Under the pieces are notes generated by a model, which was given only the letters and a program-made list of their open reading frames with translations, had not been told where the DNA came from and did no database searches. Positions 24,260 through 32,799 of a stretch of DNA of 41,381 nucleotides are shown here, one piece after another (the stretch's first letter is position 1; each line of letters begins with the position of its first letter). The stretch is from JAIRNF01 sp031550925 (lineage in GTDB: Bacteria > Bacteroidota > Bacteroidia > Bacteroidales > UBA932), in assembly GCA_031550925.1 (NCBI GenBank), contig JAVBOE010000063.1, positions 1 through 41,381 on the forward strand, written 5' to 3'. The translations under genes were made by a program, and so were the position numbers.

Positions 24260-25376
24260 CATACTATTATTTGCTGCAATAGCTGCAAATACAGCTGTTG
24301 CACAGGTTGATTACTCTCGGTTAAACAGGGTTGACGAGCTGATTAACGGTGCAATTGAGAATAAAACCATACCGGGTGCGGTTCTTGCGGTTGTGCATAA
24401 AAATGAAATGATCTATCTTAAAGCATACGGTAATAAATCGGTATATCCGGATGTAGAGCCGATGACAACAGAAACCGTTTTTGATTTAGCTTCGGTAACA
24501 AAACCGTTTACTGCTATTGCAGTTATGCAGCTGTTAGAACAAGGGCAAATAAGATTGAATGATGATGTAAATACGTATCTGTCTTATATGCCAAAGGGTA
24601 TAAAGATTATTCATTTGTTGACTCATACCTCGGGTATAGCAGATTATTCTGATTTATATAAGCTGCTTAAACTTGGTGGCGAGCAAAATCGTAAAGTTCT
24701 TGAAGAATATATAGTGAAACAATCCGATAAGAGTAAGGTGGGAACAAAGTTTGAATACAGCTGTCTAAACTATGTATTACTGCAATATATTGTAGAAAAA
24801 ATTTCTGATAAGAGTTTACAAGAATTTGAAAACGAGCACATATTCACTCCATTAGGCATGAAATATACAGATTTCAATCTCCAGGGAGAATTACGAGAAC
24901 TGTGTGCTCCTACAGAAATAATGAGAGATGGTTCTGTTCTTAAAGGAGAGGTGCACGATTCATTATCGCGCCTATGCAACAACGGCATATCGGGTAATGC
25001 CGGTCTTTTCTCTAATGCAGAAGATCTAATAAAGATGGCAAAAGTTTTGCTGAATGATGGAGAATATAATGGTGTAAGGATATTAGGAGAACTTGCATGT
25101 AAGGCTATGAGAACCGTTCCCGTTGGCTTTGAAGAGTTTGGCAGATCACTAGGCTGGGATAACTACTCTGTCTATTCATCCGACCATGGCGATCTTTTCG
25201 ATAGAACAAAAACATATGGACATACAGGATACACGGGTCCAAACATGTTTATAGATCCTATATCTCAAACGGCTGTTATATTTTTAGCACACAGGGTACA
25301 TCCATACAACGTAGGCAGTACGGTATCTTTAAGGGCTAAGCTGGCAAATATTATTGCCTCTGCTATTAGTGAGTAG
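24243..25376 (+). CDS. exported serine beta-lactamase-family hydrolase
   Basis: A 377-aa protein of the class C beta-lactamase/penicillin-binding family. Signal peptide 1-20. The nucleophile motif is SVTK (84-87). The second motif, normally Tyr-x-Asn, reads Tyr172-Ser-Cys174, so the Asn is replaced. The third motif is HTG (327-329) in YGHTGYTGP. The pattern fits D-amino peptidases, esterases or muropeptide amidases at least as well as a true beta-lactamase, so antibiotic resistance should not be assumed. The gene overlaps the symporter by 17 bp. The 3' end overlaps the convergent flavin-protein gene by 11 bp with no room for a terminator. Confidence 0.87.
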   Translation: MRRIVSILLFAAIAANTAVAQVDYSRLNRVDELINGAIENKTIPGAVLAVVHKNEMIYLKAYGNKSVYPDVEPMTTETVFDLASVTKPFTAIAVMQLLEQGQIRLNDDVNTYLSYMPKGIKIIHLLTHTSGIADYSDLYKLLKLGGEQNRKVLEEYIVKQSDKSKVGTKFEYSCLNYVLLQYIVEKISDKSLQEFENEHIFTPLGMKYTDFNLQGELRELCAPTEIMRDGSVLKGEVHDSLSRLCNNGISGNAGLFSNAEDLIKMAKVLLNDGEYNGVRILGELACKAMRTVPVGFEEFGRSLGWDNYSVYSSDHGDLFDRTKTYGHTGYTGPNMFIDPISQTAVIFLAHRVHPYNVGSTVSLRAKLANIIASAISE

Positions 25377-25851
25377 GCTTTTTTATTTTTTGTTTTGCTG
25401 TTAACTCTGTTGCCGTAAATCGTAATACAGTTGTACGGCTAAGAGATGACTCCGGATATTCTTTGGGTATTGGTCTGCCCGCTTGTTGCATGATTGAGTC
25501 CAAACCTTTTATGCGTTCCTTTTCGTCTATAACTAGTTCTAGCTTGCCCATAGCAACAATGCTACCGTAGTTCATAGTACAATATACTTTTTCTTCGATA
25601 TACTCTAGCTCATGATCTACATCCAGCTGAAGGCATACAAGGCTGTTTTGTTTCATCATATCTAGCTTTTTGCCCTCATGCGCGCAGTGGAAGTAAAATA
25701 AGGGTAGTTCTCCTTCCCATTCGTAGCCAAAGTTTAGTGCAACAATATATGGAGTATTTTCAACGGCAAAAGCAATGCGGCATGCATCGGCTTTATCTAT
25801 AATGGCTTTTACCTCTTGTTTATCGGTTACTTGACGGTCTTTTCTTCGCAT
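25366..25851 (-). CDS. PNPOx-like flavin-binding protein (NimA-related family)
   Basis: A 161-aa cytoplasmic split-barrel protein of the pyridoxamine 5'-phosphate oxidase superfamily. Typical blocks are IIDKADACRIAFAVENTPYI, LPLFYFHCAHEGKKLDMMKQ, VCLQLDVDHEL and YGSIVAMGKLELV, which make the flavin-binding barrel of the Nim-related group. Members are widespread in anaerobes; some reduce 5-nitroimidazoles, but most are uncharacterised, so resistance is not predicted here. The start lies 4 bp downstream of the pseudouridine synthase stop codon, so the two are cotranscribed. Confidence 0.85.
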   Translation of the reverse strand: MRRKDRQVTDKQEVKAIIDKADACRIAFAVENTPYIVALNFGYEWEGELPLFYFHCAHEGKKLDMMKQNSLVCLQLDVDHELEYIEEKVYCTMNYGSIVAMGKLELVIDEKERIKGLDSIMQQAGRPIPKEYPESSLSRTTVLRFTATELTAKQKIKKPTH

Positions 25852-25855
25852 ATTA

Positions 25856-26560
25856 TTATATAGTGATTGAGTTTATTTTTTCTTCAAACCATTCCCACAG
25901 TTTTTCTTCAGGTACAGGAGCAACAATCATTAGCCGCTCTTTTTTTACAGGATGAATCAGTTCTGCCGAACGAGCATGTAATGATATACCTCCGTCGGGA
26001 TTGGAGCGTGGAAAACCATACTTTAAATCGCCTTTAATAGGGCAACCAATAGCGGATAGCTGGCTACGTATTTGATGGTGTCGCCCCGTTAGCAGCTGTA
26101 TTTCCAGCAAGTGATAAGTATCACTAGAGGCAATCAGCCTATAAATAAGTTTGGCCTCTTTTGCGTTAGGAACAGGTTTACCGTACGCCGTAGATTTGTT
26201 TTGCTTTTCATTACGAGTAAGGTAATGTGTAAGCGTATCTTTATCTTTTGGCGGTCGGTTTTTTACGATAGCCCAGTATGTTTTTTTTACATCACCCAAG
26301 CGGAACATTTCATTCAACCTGCTCAACGCTTTGCTGGTCTTGGCAAACAACGTTACTCCGCTAACCGGACGATCAAGGCGATGTGTTACACCCATAAACA
26401 CGTTGCCGGGCTTAGCATCACGCTCTTTAATAAATTGTTTCAGCGTTTCGCTTAGCGGTTCGTCACCTGTTTTGTCTCCTTGCACAATTTCGCCTACCAG
26501 CTTATTTATGGCAAGTATGTGGTTATCTTCGTATAGTATGCGTTCTGCTATGTTTTGCAT
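25856..26560 (-). CDS. RluA-family RNA pseudouridine synthase
   Basis: A 234-aa enzyme that isomerises uridine to pseudouridine in rRNA or tRNA. The catalytic motif is HRLDRPVSG with Asp63. Other family blocks are LTGRHHQIRSQLSAIGCPIK and GDLKYG, followed by ISLHARSAELIHPVKKE. There is no N-terminal S4 RNA-binding domain, so it resembles the short RluA/RluC-like enzymes; the exact target uridine cannot be assigned. It leads a two-gene minus-strand operon. Confidence 0.92.
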   Translation of the reverse strand: MQNIAERILYEDNHILAINKLVGEIVQGDKTGDEPLSETLKQFIKERDAKPGNVFMGVTHRLDRPVSGVTLFAKTSKALSRLNEMFRLGDVKKTYWAIVKNRPPKDKDTLTHYLTRNEKQNKSTAYGKPVPNAKEAKLIYRLIASSDTYHLLEIQLLTGRHHQIRSQLSAIGCPIKGDLKYGFPRSNPDGGISLHARSAELIHPVKKERLMIVAPVPEEKLWEWFEEKINSITI

Positions 26561-26587
26561 TGTTTATTAATCCGGTTAAAGATAATT

Positions 26588-26595
26588 CAAAGTTA
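26588..26595 (-). promoter_or_regulatory. promoter -7 box of the pseudouridine synthase operon
   Basis: On the minus strand TAACTTTG matches TAnnTTTG, 28 nt before the ATG. A TTG at 26611-26613 (minus strand) is 15 nt upstream, a little short of the usual spacing. Confidence 0.5.
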
Positions 26596-26613
26596 CATAA
26601 TTAGATAAAGCAA

Positions 26614-26642
26614 TTGTATCTAAAATTATTTTTTTATCTTTA
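26614..26642 (+). promoter_or_regulatory. promoter of the metal-efflux operon
   Basis: TTG (26614-26616), 18 nt, TATCTTTA (26635-26642) is a near match to the Bacteroidetes consensus (last base A instead of G). It lies 22 nt before the small His-rich gene and back-to-back with the pseudouridine synthase promoter. Confidence 0.55.
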
Positions 26643-26664
26643 CGATTGGTATTGAAATGATTTA

Positions 26665-27090
26665 ATGAAGAAAACACTTATCATATCGTTTTTACTTCTT
26701 GCTAATTTGTTGTTTTTAGCGCATGCAGCAATTCCGCATCACCATCATGGTAGTGTAACCTGTTTTGCTGTATCTCACTGTTGCGAGGGCGAAGATCATG
26801 AGCATAGCAATGATGATGGACATTGTGGAACAGAGCATAATCACGATCATTCGAATGGTTCTCTTTGTAAAATTCTTCAGGATATTGTTCCTTCCGAAAC
26901 AAATAACCATAAGTTTAAGGTTGAAGTCAACGATTTCCAATCATTAATTTTAGTACTAATTCCAGACTTTTCTAACCTCGAAAATGAAGAGGTTGATATA
27001 AATTTTCTTTTAAGGGATACCTCCTGGCAGTCCTTTTATGAATCTATCATTGTAAGCGGTCAAGGCTTACGCGCTCCTCCTATCTGCTAA
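26665..27090 (+). CDS. small exported His/Cys-rich protein of the metal-efflux operon
   Basis: A 141-aa protein of a family common in Bacteroidetes in front of CusA/CzcA-type efflux genes (DUF6769-like). Residues 1-21 are a signal peptide. HHHH occurs at 25-28, followed by a cluster of His, Cys, Asp and Glu up to about 68 (CFAVSHCCEGEDHEHSND, HCGTEHNHDHSNGSLC). The C-terminal half is not repetitive and contains DFQSLILVLIPDF and a final CXXC-free PPIC. A metal-binding periplasmic sensor or chaperone is a likely role from composition and context. It is the first gene of a four-gene run. Confidence 0.75.
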   Translation: MKKTLIISFLLLANLLFLAHAAIPHHHHGSVTCFAVSHCCEGEDHEHSNDDGHCGTEHNHDHSNGSLCKILQDIVPSETNNHKFKVEVNDFQSLILVLIPDFSNLENEEVDINFLLRDTSWQSFYESIIVSGQGLRAPPIC

Positions 27091-27121
27091 TCACTGTGCA
27101 TTAGCTGCACTTCATTTTTCT

Positions 27122-27148
27122 ATTTCTCTCATTTAATCTGAGAGAAAT
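27122..27148 (+). promoter_or_regulatory. hairpin between the His-rich gene and the adaptor gene
   Basis: ATTTCTCTCA (27122-27131) pairs perfectly with TGAGAGAAAT (27139-27148) around a 7-nt loop. No T-run follows, so it may be an mRNA-processing or expression-tuning element rather than a terminator. Confidence 0.5.
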
Positions 27149-27181
27149 GTATCTCATTATTTATCCATCAATAATACAAAA

Positions 27182-28468
27182 ATGAAACAGTATATTAGCT
27201 ATATAGTGTGCTTTACGTTACTTATTTGGGGCTGTAAGAGTAGCCCTAAGAGCGAAGCTGAAGGACATATTCACACAGAACAAGGCTCTCACGAAGGTCA
27301 TGATCACGATAGCCATGAAGGCCACGACCATGAAGGATGTGATGGGCATGACCATGAGCATGATGGCGGCAATGGTCAAAATAGCTGGACAACTAGCCAC
27401 GAAGGTCATAATCACGATGCAAATAATTATGAGCATAGTGGTGATGAAATTCTTTTTACCAAAGAGCAGGCCGATGCTGTTGGGTTGGAAGTAAAGGCTA
27501 TCGAATTCGGAAATTTCAACCATATTATAAAAACAGGTGGTAGAATAGAGGCTGCTCAAGGCGATGAGGTAACTTTAGTTGCGTCGTCAAACGGGGTAGT
27601 ATCATATTCTAAACCTAATGTCGTAGAGGGTTACGCAGTACGGACGGGAGAGCCCATTGTTGCCATCTCTGCCAGAAATATGGCCGAGGGTGATCCCGTT
27701 CTTAAAACACGCTACGCCTACGAAGCGGCAAAGAACGATTTTGAGCGTGCGCAATCTTTAATTAAGGATACGCTTATATCCCGTAGAGAGTATGAGCAAT
27801 CATCACTTAACTACGAAACGGCAAAGGTTGCATACGAGGCTTTATCAAAGAATCAAACATCAAAAGGTATAAGTGTTACATCTACCATCAATGGCTATGT
27901 TAAGAGTATGTTGGTTAATGAAGGTGAGTATGTTTCGGTTGGTCAACCTTTGGTTGTGATATCGCAGAATAAGCGTTTACAGCTGAAGGCGGAAGTTACC
28001 GAACGCTACTACAAGTACCTGCCCACAATAGGTTCAGCAAATTTTAAAACGCCTTACGATACAACATTGTATAAGCTGTCAGATCTTAAAGGTCGTATGT
28101 TATCATACGGTAAATCGTCTGATGGCGCTTCTTTTTATGTTCCTGTGATGTTTGAGTTTGATAACGTTGGACAAATTATCCCCGGTTCATTTGTAGAGGT
28201 TTATCTAATCTCTTCGCCTATAAGTAACGTAATAGCAGTGCCGCTTTCAGCTATAATAGAAGAGCAAGGATTGTATTTTGTTTACCTGCAGATTGCTGCT
28301 GATGAATATAAGAAGCAGGAAGTAACGTTAGGCGAAAGTAATGGACAAGACGTACATATACTTTCCGGTTTACATGTAGATGATAGGGTTGTAACGAAGG
28401 GTGCTTATCAAGTAAAAATGGCCGCAACATCTTCTGTTATCCCCGAAGGGCATAGCCATAGCCATTAG
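27182..28468 (+). CDS. RND efflux periplasmic adaptor, His-rich lipoprotein (CusB/CzcB type)
   Basis: A 428-aa membrane-fusion protein linking the inner-membrane pump to the outer-membrane channel. The lipobox ends at Cys18 (LLIWGC). Residues 29-80 are packed with His and Asp in HEGHDHDSHEGHDHEG-type repeats, and the C-terminus ends EGHSHSH; both could bind Zn, Co, Ni or Cu. After the His-rich part come the barrel-sandwich hybrid (VVEGYAVRTGEPIVAIS), a helical hairpin (AKNDFERAQSLIKDTLISRR), the return strand (GYVKSMLVNEGEYVSVGQPL) and the membrane-proximal domains. Length is typical. The pump gene starts 12 bp after the stop. Confidence 0.92.
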   Translation: MKQYISYIVCFTLLIWGCKSSPKSEAEGHIHTEQGSHEGHDHDSHEGHDHEGCDGHDHEHDGGNGQNSWTTSHEGHNHDANNYEHSGDEILFTKEQADAVGLEVKAIEFGNFNHIIKTGGRIEAAQGDEVTLVASSNGVVSYSKPNVVEGYAVRTGEPIVAISARNMAEGDPVLKTRYAYEAAKNDFERAQSLIKDTLISRREYEQSSLNYETAKVAYEALSKNQTSKGISVTSTINGYVKSMLVNEGEYVSVGQPLVVISQNKRLQLKAEVTERYYKYLPTIGSANFKTPYDTTLYKLSDLKGRMLSYGKSSDGASFYVPVMFEFDNVGQIIPGSFVEVYLISSPISNVIAVPLSAIIEEQGLYFVYLQIAADEYKKQEVTLGESNGQDVHILSGLHVDDRVVTKGAYQVKMAATSSVIPEGHSHSH

Positions 28469-28480
28469 GAGGATTGTGTT
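28467..28480 (+). promoter_or_regulatory. strong Shine-Dalgarno site before the pump gene
   Basis: AGGAGG (28467-28472) overlaps the adaptor stop codon and lies 8 nt before the pump ATG. Such a perfect site is unusual in Bacteroidetes, where most genes lack one. Confidence 0.7.
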
Positions 28481-31400
28481 ATGTTGAATAAAATTATACA
28501 ATTCTCGCTGAATAACCGATTGGTTGTTCTTATTTGTTCCGTACTCCTCTTCTTAGCAGGAATGTACACGGCAAGTGATATGGAGGTGGATGTATTTCCC
28601 GATTTGAACGCGCCTACGGTAGTCGTTATGACGGAAGCAAGCGGAATGGCTCCTGAAGAGATTGAACGTTTAGTTACATTTCCTGTCGAAACGGCTGTAA
28701 ATGGTGCTACGGATGTTCGTAGAGTAAGATCTTCTTCTACAACAGGCTTTTCTGTTGTGTGGGTTGAGTTTGACTGGGGTACAGATATTTATCGTGCTCG
28801 CCAAATTGTCTCGGAAAAGTTGGCCATTGTTGGCGAATCGTTACCTGATAACGTTGGTACACCAACACTTGGACCACAATCATCTATACTAGGCGAAGTA
28901 CTTATTGTTGGGCTTACTGCCGATAGCACTTCTTTGCAAGATCTTCGTACCATTGCCGATTGGACAATTCGTCCACAGCTGCTTGCTACAGGCGGTGTTG
29001 CTCAGGTTGCAGTTTTGGGAGGCGAAATAAAAGAGTTTCAAATACTGCTCGATCCACTTAGGATGCAGCATTACGGTGTTACTTTGAGCGAAGTGTTGGA
29101 TGCCACTCAAAACATGAGTCTCAATGCTTCCGGTGGAATTCTTTATGAGCATGGCAACGAGTATATTGTTAGAGGAATGCTTTCTACAACCAATATTCCG
29201 GCGATGGAAAAGACTGTTGTAAAAACGGTTAACGATATTCCTATCACGCTCGAAAATGTTGCTACGGTTAAAATAGGAGATAAATCGCCTAAGCTGGGAG
29301 TGGCATCAGAGCGAGCAAAGTCTGCGGTACTAGTTACTGTGACAAAGCAGCCGAATACGAGTACGTTGGATTTGACAGAGAAGTTGGATAACGTATTAGT
29401 TGAATTAAAAAAATCTATACCTGCGGATGTCAATATTTCGACAGATATTTTCCGTCAATCGAATTTTATAGAAATCTCCATTGACAACGTACAAACAGCA
29501 TTATTTGAAGGTATAATCTTTGTGATAATAGTCCTTTTTGTTTTTCTTACAAATGTCAGAACAACAATTATTTCTATTATAGCAATACCCTTATCGGTAT
29601 TGGTTTCTATACTTGCTCTTAAGCTGATGGGGCTAACTATTAACACAATGAGCTTAGGCGGTATTGCTATTGCCATAGGCTCGTTGGTAGATGATGCTAT
29701 TGTCGATGTTGAGAATGTTTTTAAACGATTACGAGAGAATAGGCTATTACTAAAAGAAGAGCAAAAAAGTGTTGTTACTGTTGTTTTTGAGGCATCTAAA
29801 GAGGTACGTATGCCTATCATGAATTCAACGTTGATTATTATTACCAGCTTCATTCCGTTATTTTTCTTAACCGGAATGGAAGGTAGAATGCTTGCTCCGC
29901 TTGGTATTACTTTTATTATAGCGCTATTTGCTTCAACTATTGTAGCCCTCACTCTTACTCCTGTACTTTGTAGCTATATGCTCGGACGGAAAAAGAATGA
30001 GGATAAAGAAGACAAAGAACCGTTTATTTCTCGTAAGCTGAAAGCCTTTTATGGTAGATTATTGACATGGTCGTTTGGGCATAAAAAAGTTATATTGGGT
30101 TCAACTCTTGCTATGCTTGTTGTTGCTCTAGTGGTGTTCTTCTCTCTTGGACGTAGCTTTTTACCCGATTTTAATGAAGGCTCGTTAACAATAAATGTGA
30201 GCACATTACCCGGTATTTCGTTGGAAGAGTCGGATAAAATTGGTCGCATGGCAGAAAATGTATTGCTTTCAATTCCCGAAATACAAACAGCTGCACGTAA
30301 GATGGGTAGGGCTGAACTAGACGAACATGCATTGGGTGTAAATACATCCGAAATTGAGGCCCCGTTCATACTGGATAAGCGTTCAAAAGATGAGATGTTG
30401 GCAGAGATAAGAGAAAGGTTTAAGATTATTCCCGGTGTGAATATAGAAATTGGTCAACCTATATCACATCGTATAGATGCAATGCTTTCGGGAACTAGAG
30501 CAAATATTGCAATTAAGCTGTTTGGAACAGATTTAATACGCTTATATAGCCTTGCAAACGAAATAAAATCTGTCATACAAGATGTTGAAGGAATTGCTGA
30601 CCTAAACGTAGAGCAACAGATTGAGAGTTCGCAGTTGAAGATAGTTCCAAAGCGGGAAATGCTTGCTAAGTTTGGCGTTACTATGCCGGAGTTTTCTGAA
30701 TTTATCAGCGTGATGCTTGCCGGCGAAGTCGTATCAATGGTTTACGAAGATGGTAAATCTTTTGATCTTACGGTTAAAGCAGATACGTCTTATACCAATA
30801 GCGCAGAGAAAATAAAGAACCTGATAATTGATGCAGGTGGCAGAAAAATACCTTTAGAGTATGTTGCGGATATTGTTTCATCATCGGGACCTAATAGTAT
30901 TAGCAGAGAAAATGTACAACGTAAAATAGTTGTTTCTGCAAATGTTGTGGGGGGAGACTTAATAGGAGTTGTGGATGCTATTCGTAGTCAAATTGATAAA
31001 AACATTCAGCTACCGGAAGGTTACTATGTTCAGTACGGAGGACAGTTTGAGAGCGAAGCAGCAGCCTCTCGAACACTTTTGATAGCTTCTATATTTGCAA
31101 TACTCGTTATCTTCCTTTTGCTGTTTAATGAATTTAAGAGCAGTGTTCAATCTATAGTAATTCTTTTAAACTTGCCGTTGGCATTGATTGGCGGGGTATT
31201 TGCTATATGGTTTTCATCAGGCGAAATTAGTATTCCTGCAATAATCGGATTCATCTCGTTATTTGGTATTGCAACACGTAACGGGATGTTGTTAATATCT
31301 CGCTATAACGATCTTACCCATCATGGTGTATCTCTAAAAGAAGCAATACTGCAGGGGTCTAAGGATAGGTTGAATCCTATTTTAATGACAGCACTTTCGT

Positions 31401-31570
31401 CGGCGTTGGCACTTTTACCAATGGCATTAGGAGGGTCGTTGCCGGGTAATGAAATTCAAAGTCCGATGGCGAAAGTTATTCTTGGAGGGTTACTTACATC
31501 CACCTTGCTGAATATGTTTGTAGTACCGATGGTATACAGCATCATTAATACAAAAAAGACACAACAATGA
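28481..31570 (+). CDS. CusA/CzcA-family heavy-metal RND pump
   Basis: A 1029-aa inner-membrane proton-driven pump of the heavy-metal efflux (HME) branch. TM1 begins at NNRLVVLICSVLLFLAGMYT; the first porter domain has VDVFPDLNAPTVVVMTEASG and EEIERLVTFPVE. The TM4 motif that carries the proton-relay acids reads AIGSLVDDAIVDVEN (398-412). The second half repeats the fold (GSTLAMLVVALVVFFSLGRS, GYYVQYGGQFESEAAASRTL, ATRNGMLLISRY). Length is normal. The TM4 motif differs from the CusA wording I remember, so the metal should be left open; the His-rich partners point more to divalent ions. The downstream channel gene overlaps by 4 bp. Confidence 0.94.
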   Translation: MLNKIIQFSLNNRLVVLICSVLLFLAGMYTASDMEVDVFPDLNAPTVVVMTEASGMAPEEIERLVTFPVETAVNGATDVRRVRSSSTTGFSVVWVEFDWGTDIYRARQIVSEKLAIVGESLPDNVGTPTLGPQSSILGEVLIVGLTADSTSLQDLRTIADWTIRPQLLATGGVAQVAVLGGEIKEFQILLDPLRMQHYGVTLSEVLDATQNMSLNASGGILYEHGNEYIVRGMLSTTNIPAMEKTVVKTVNDIPITLENVATVKIGDKSPKLGVASERAKSAVLVTVTKQPNTSTLDLTEKLDNVLVELKKSIPADVNISTDIFRQSNFIEISIDNVQTALFEGIIFVIIVLFVFLTNVRTTIISIIAIPLSVLVSILALKLMGLTINTMSLGGIAIAIGSLVDDAIVDVENVFKRLRENRLLLKEEQKSVVTVVFEASKEVRMPIMNSTLIIITSFIPLFFLTGMEGRMLAPLGITFIIALFASTIVALTLTPVLCSYMLGRKKNEDKEDKEPFISRKLKAFYGRLLTWSFGHKKVILGSTLAMLVVALVVFFSLGRSFLPDFNEGSLTINVSTLPGISLEESDKIGRMAENVLLSIPEIQTAARKMGRAELDEHALGVNTSEIEAPFILDKRSKDEMLAEIRERFKIIPGVNIEIGQPISHRIDAMLSGTRANIAIKLFGTDLIRLYSLANEIKSVIQDVEGIADLNVEQQIESSQLKIVPKREMLAKFGVTMPEFSEFISVMLAGEVVSMVYEDGKSFDLTVKADTSYTNSAEKIKNLIIDAGGRKIPLEYVADIVSSSGPNSISRENVQRKIVVSANVVGGDLIGVVDAIRSQIDKNIQLPEGYYVQYGGQFESEAAASRTLLIASIFAILVIFLLLFNEFKSSVQSIVILLNLPLALIGGVFAIWFSSGEISIPAIIGFISLFGIATRNGMLLISRYNDLTHHGVSLKEAILQGSKDRLNPILMTALSSALALLPMALGGSLPGNEIQSPMAKVILGGLLTSTLLNMFVVPMVYSIINTKKTQQ

Positions 31571-32745
31571 AACGATATACGCTAATACTAATTCTTATAT
31601 TGCTTGCTATTACTAGCTATGCTCAGAGTAGCTATGAGCAAATTTTAAGCACTGTTGAAAAAAATAACACTACTCTACAGGCTTTACGGCAACAAGCAGA
31701 AGCAATGAAGCTGGAGAATAAAACAGGTATATACCTTGATAATCCTGATGTTGAGGTTAAGCAGCTATTCGACGGTTCTTCTGGAGAAGGAGATCTGACA
31801 GAGATTACAGTTAAGCAAACATTCGATTTTCCATCCGCATATCATTATAAATCAAATATTGCAGATGGACAAAATCAGGTGGTAGAAATGAAGTATCTTC
31901 AATTGCGTAAAGATATTCTATTAGAGGCGACAGCTGTATGCATAAATCTTACCTACCAAAGCATTCTTAAGAAAGAGCTGACAAAGCGTTTTCAACATGC
32001 ACAGGGCATTGCCGATGCTACACAAGCTAGGTTTAATGTTGGAGAGACAGATGTGCTCGAACGTAATAAAGTGCAGCTTAGCTTACTATCTGCACGGAAA
32101 GCATTGGAAGCATGCGAGGTTGAGCGTAAGGCTTTGCTATCGGATCTTACTCGTTTGAACGGTGGAAATCCTATTTCTTTTGAACAGTTAGACTACTCTA
32201 TGTATCAACTTCCACAAGATTTTGATGAATGGTTTCAGCAAATAAAAACAAACAATCCAACGTTATTAGTTGCTGCTTATAATATAGAGGTTAGCAAAAA
32301 ACAGGAAAAGTTAAACAGAGCAATGAGCTTACCTAAGCTATCGGCTGGATACGTAAACGAGCGGGTAGCAAGCACTACGCAGCATGGGTTTATAGTGGGT
32401 ATGTCTATTCCTTTATGGCAAAATAAGAATACCGTAAAATCTGCTAAGATTCAAACAAAAGCATTGAAAAATGTGGAGTTTGATACACAAGTACAGTTTT
32501 TCAATACGCTGAAAATACAATATGAAAAGGCTCTTAGCCTACAAGAACTAGTACATGATTATAAGAAAGTACTTAGTACAATAAACAGCGATACGCTATT
32601 GAAGAAAGCTTTAGATCAAGGGAAGATTTCATTGCTTTCATACTTAATGGAGCTTTCGATATACTATGATGCGGTAGATACGCTACTAGAAGCAGAGCGT
32701 AACTATCAGTACGCTATATCTGAACTACAGCAATGGGAGTATTAA
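31567..32745 (+). CDS. TolC-family outer-membrane channel of the metal-efflux system
   Basis: A 392-aa outer-membrane efflux protein. Signal peptide 1-19 (ending TSYAQ). Two long coiled-coil regions flank beta segments, in the usual internal-repeat design: SSYEQILSTVEKNNTTLQAL at the start, VGETDVLERNKVQLSLLSAR in the middle, and QGKISLLSYLMELSIYYDAV near the end. It is shorter than most TolC/CusC proteins (420-490 aa) but has both repeats. The ATGA overlap with the pump gene shows coupling. It is the last gene of the operon. Confidence 0.9.
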   Translation: MKRYTLILILILLAITSYAQSSYEQILSTVEKNNTTLQALRQQAEAMKLENKTGIYLDNPDVEVKQLFDGSSGEGDLTEITVKQTFDFPSAYHYKSNIADGQNQVVEMKYLQLRKDILLEATAVCINLTYQSILKKELTKRFQHAQGIADATQARFNVGETDVLERNKVQLSLLSARKALEACEVERKALLSDLTRLNGGNPISFEQLDYSMYQLPQDFDEWFQQIKTNNPTLLVAAYNIEVSKKQEKLNRAMSLPKLSAGYVNERVASTTQHGFIVGMSIPLWQNKNTVKSAKIQTKALKNVEFDTQVQFFNTLKIQYEKALSLQELVHDYKKVLSTINSDTLLKKALDQGKISLLSYLMELSIYYDAVDTLLEAERNYQYAISELQQWEY

Positions 32746-32757
32746 GTTTGGAGTAAC

Positions 32758-32791
32758 AAGAAAGGGATATGTGTTATCATATCCCTTTCTT
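32758..32791. terminator. bidirectional terminator between convergent genes
   Basis: AAGAAAGGGATATG (32758-32771) and CATATCCCTTTCTT (32778-32791) are perfect complements around a 6-nt loop. T-rich sequence follows in both directions, so it can end both the efflux operon and the DUF3943 gene. Confidence 0.88.
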
Positions 32792-32799
32792 ATAAATTG

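Noticed and set aside
24243..25376. Antibiotic-resistance beta-lactamase
   Set aside because: The Tyr-x-Asn motif lacks its Asn and the gene is fused by overlap to a nutrient-type symporter gene, which favours a metabolic role.
25366..25851. Nitroimidazole resistance gene
   Set aside because: The protein is only NimA-related at the level of the flavin-binding barrel; most members of this group have no link to resistance.
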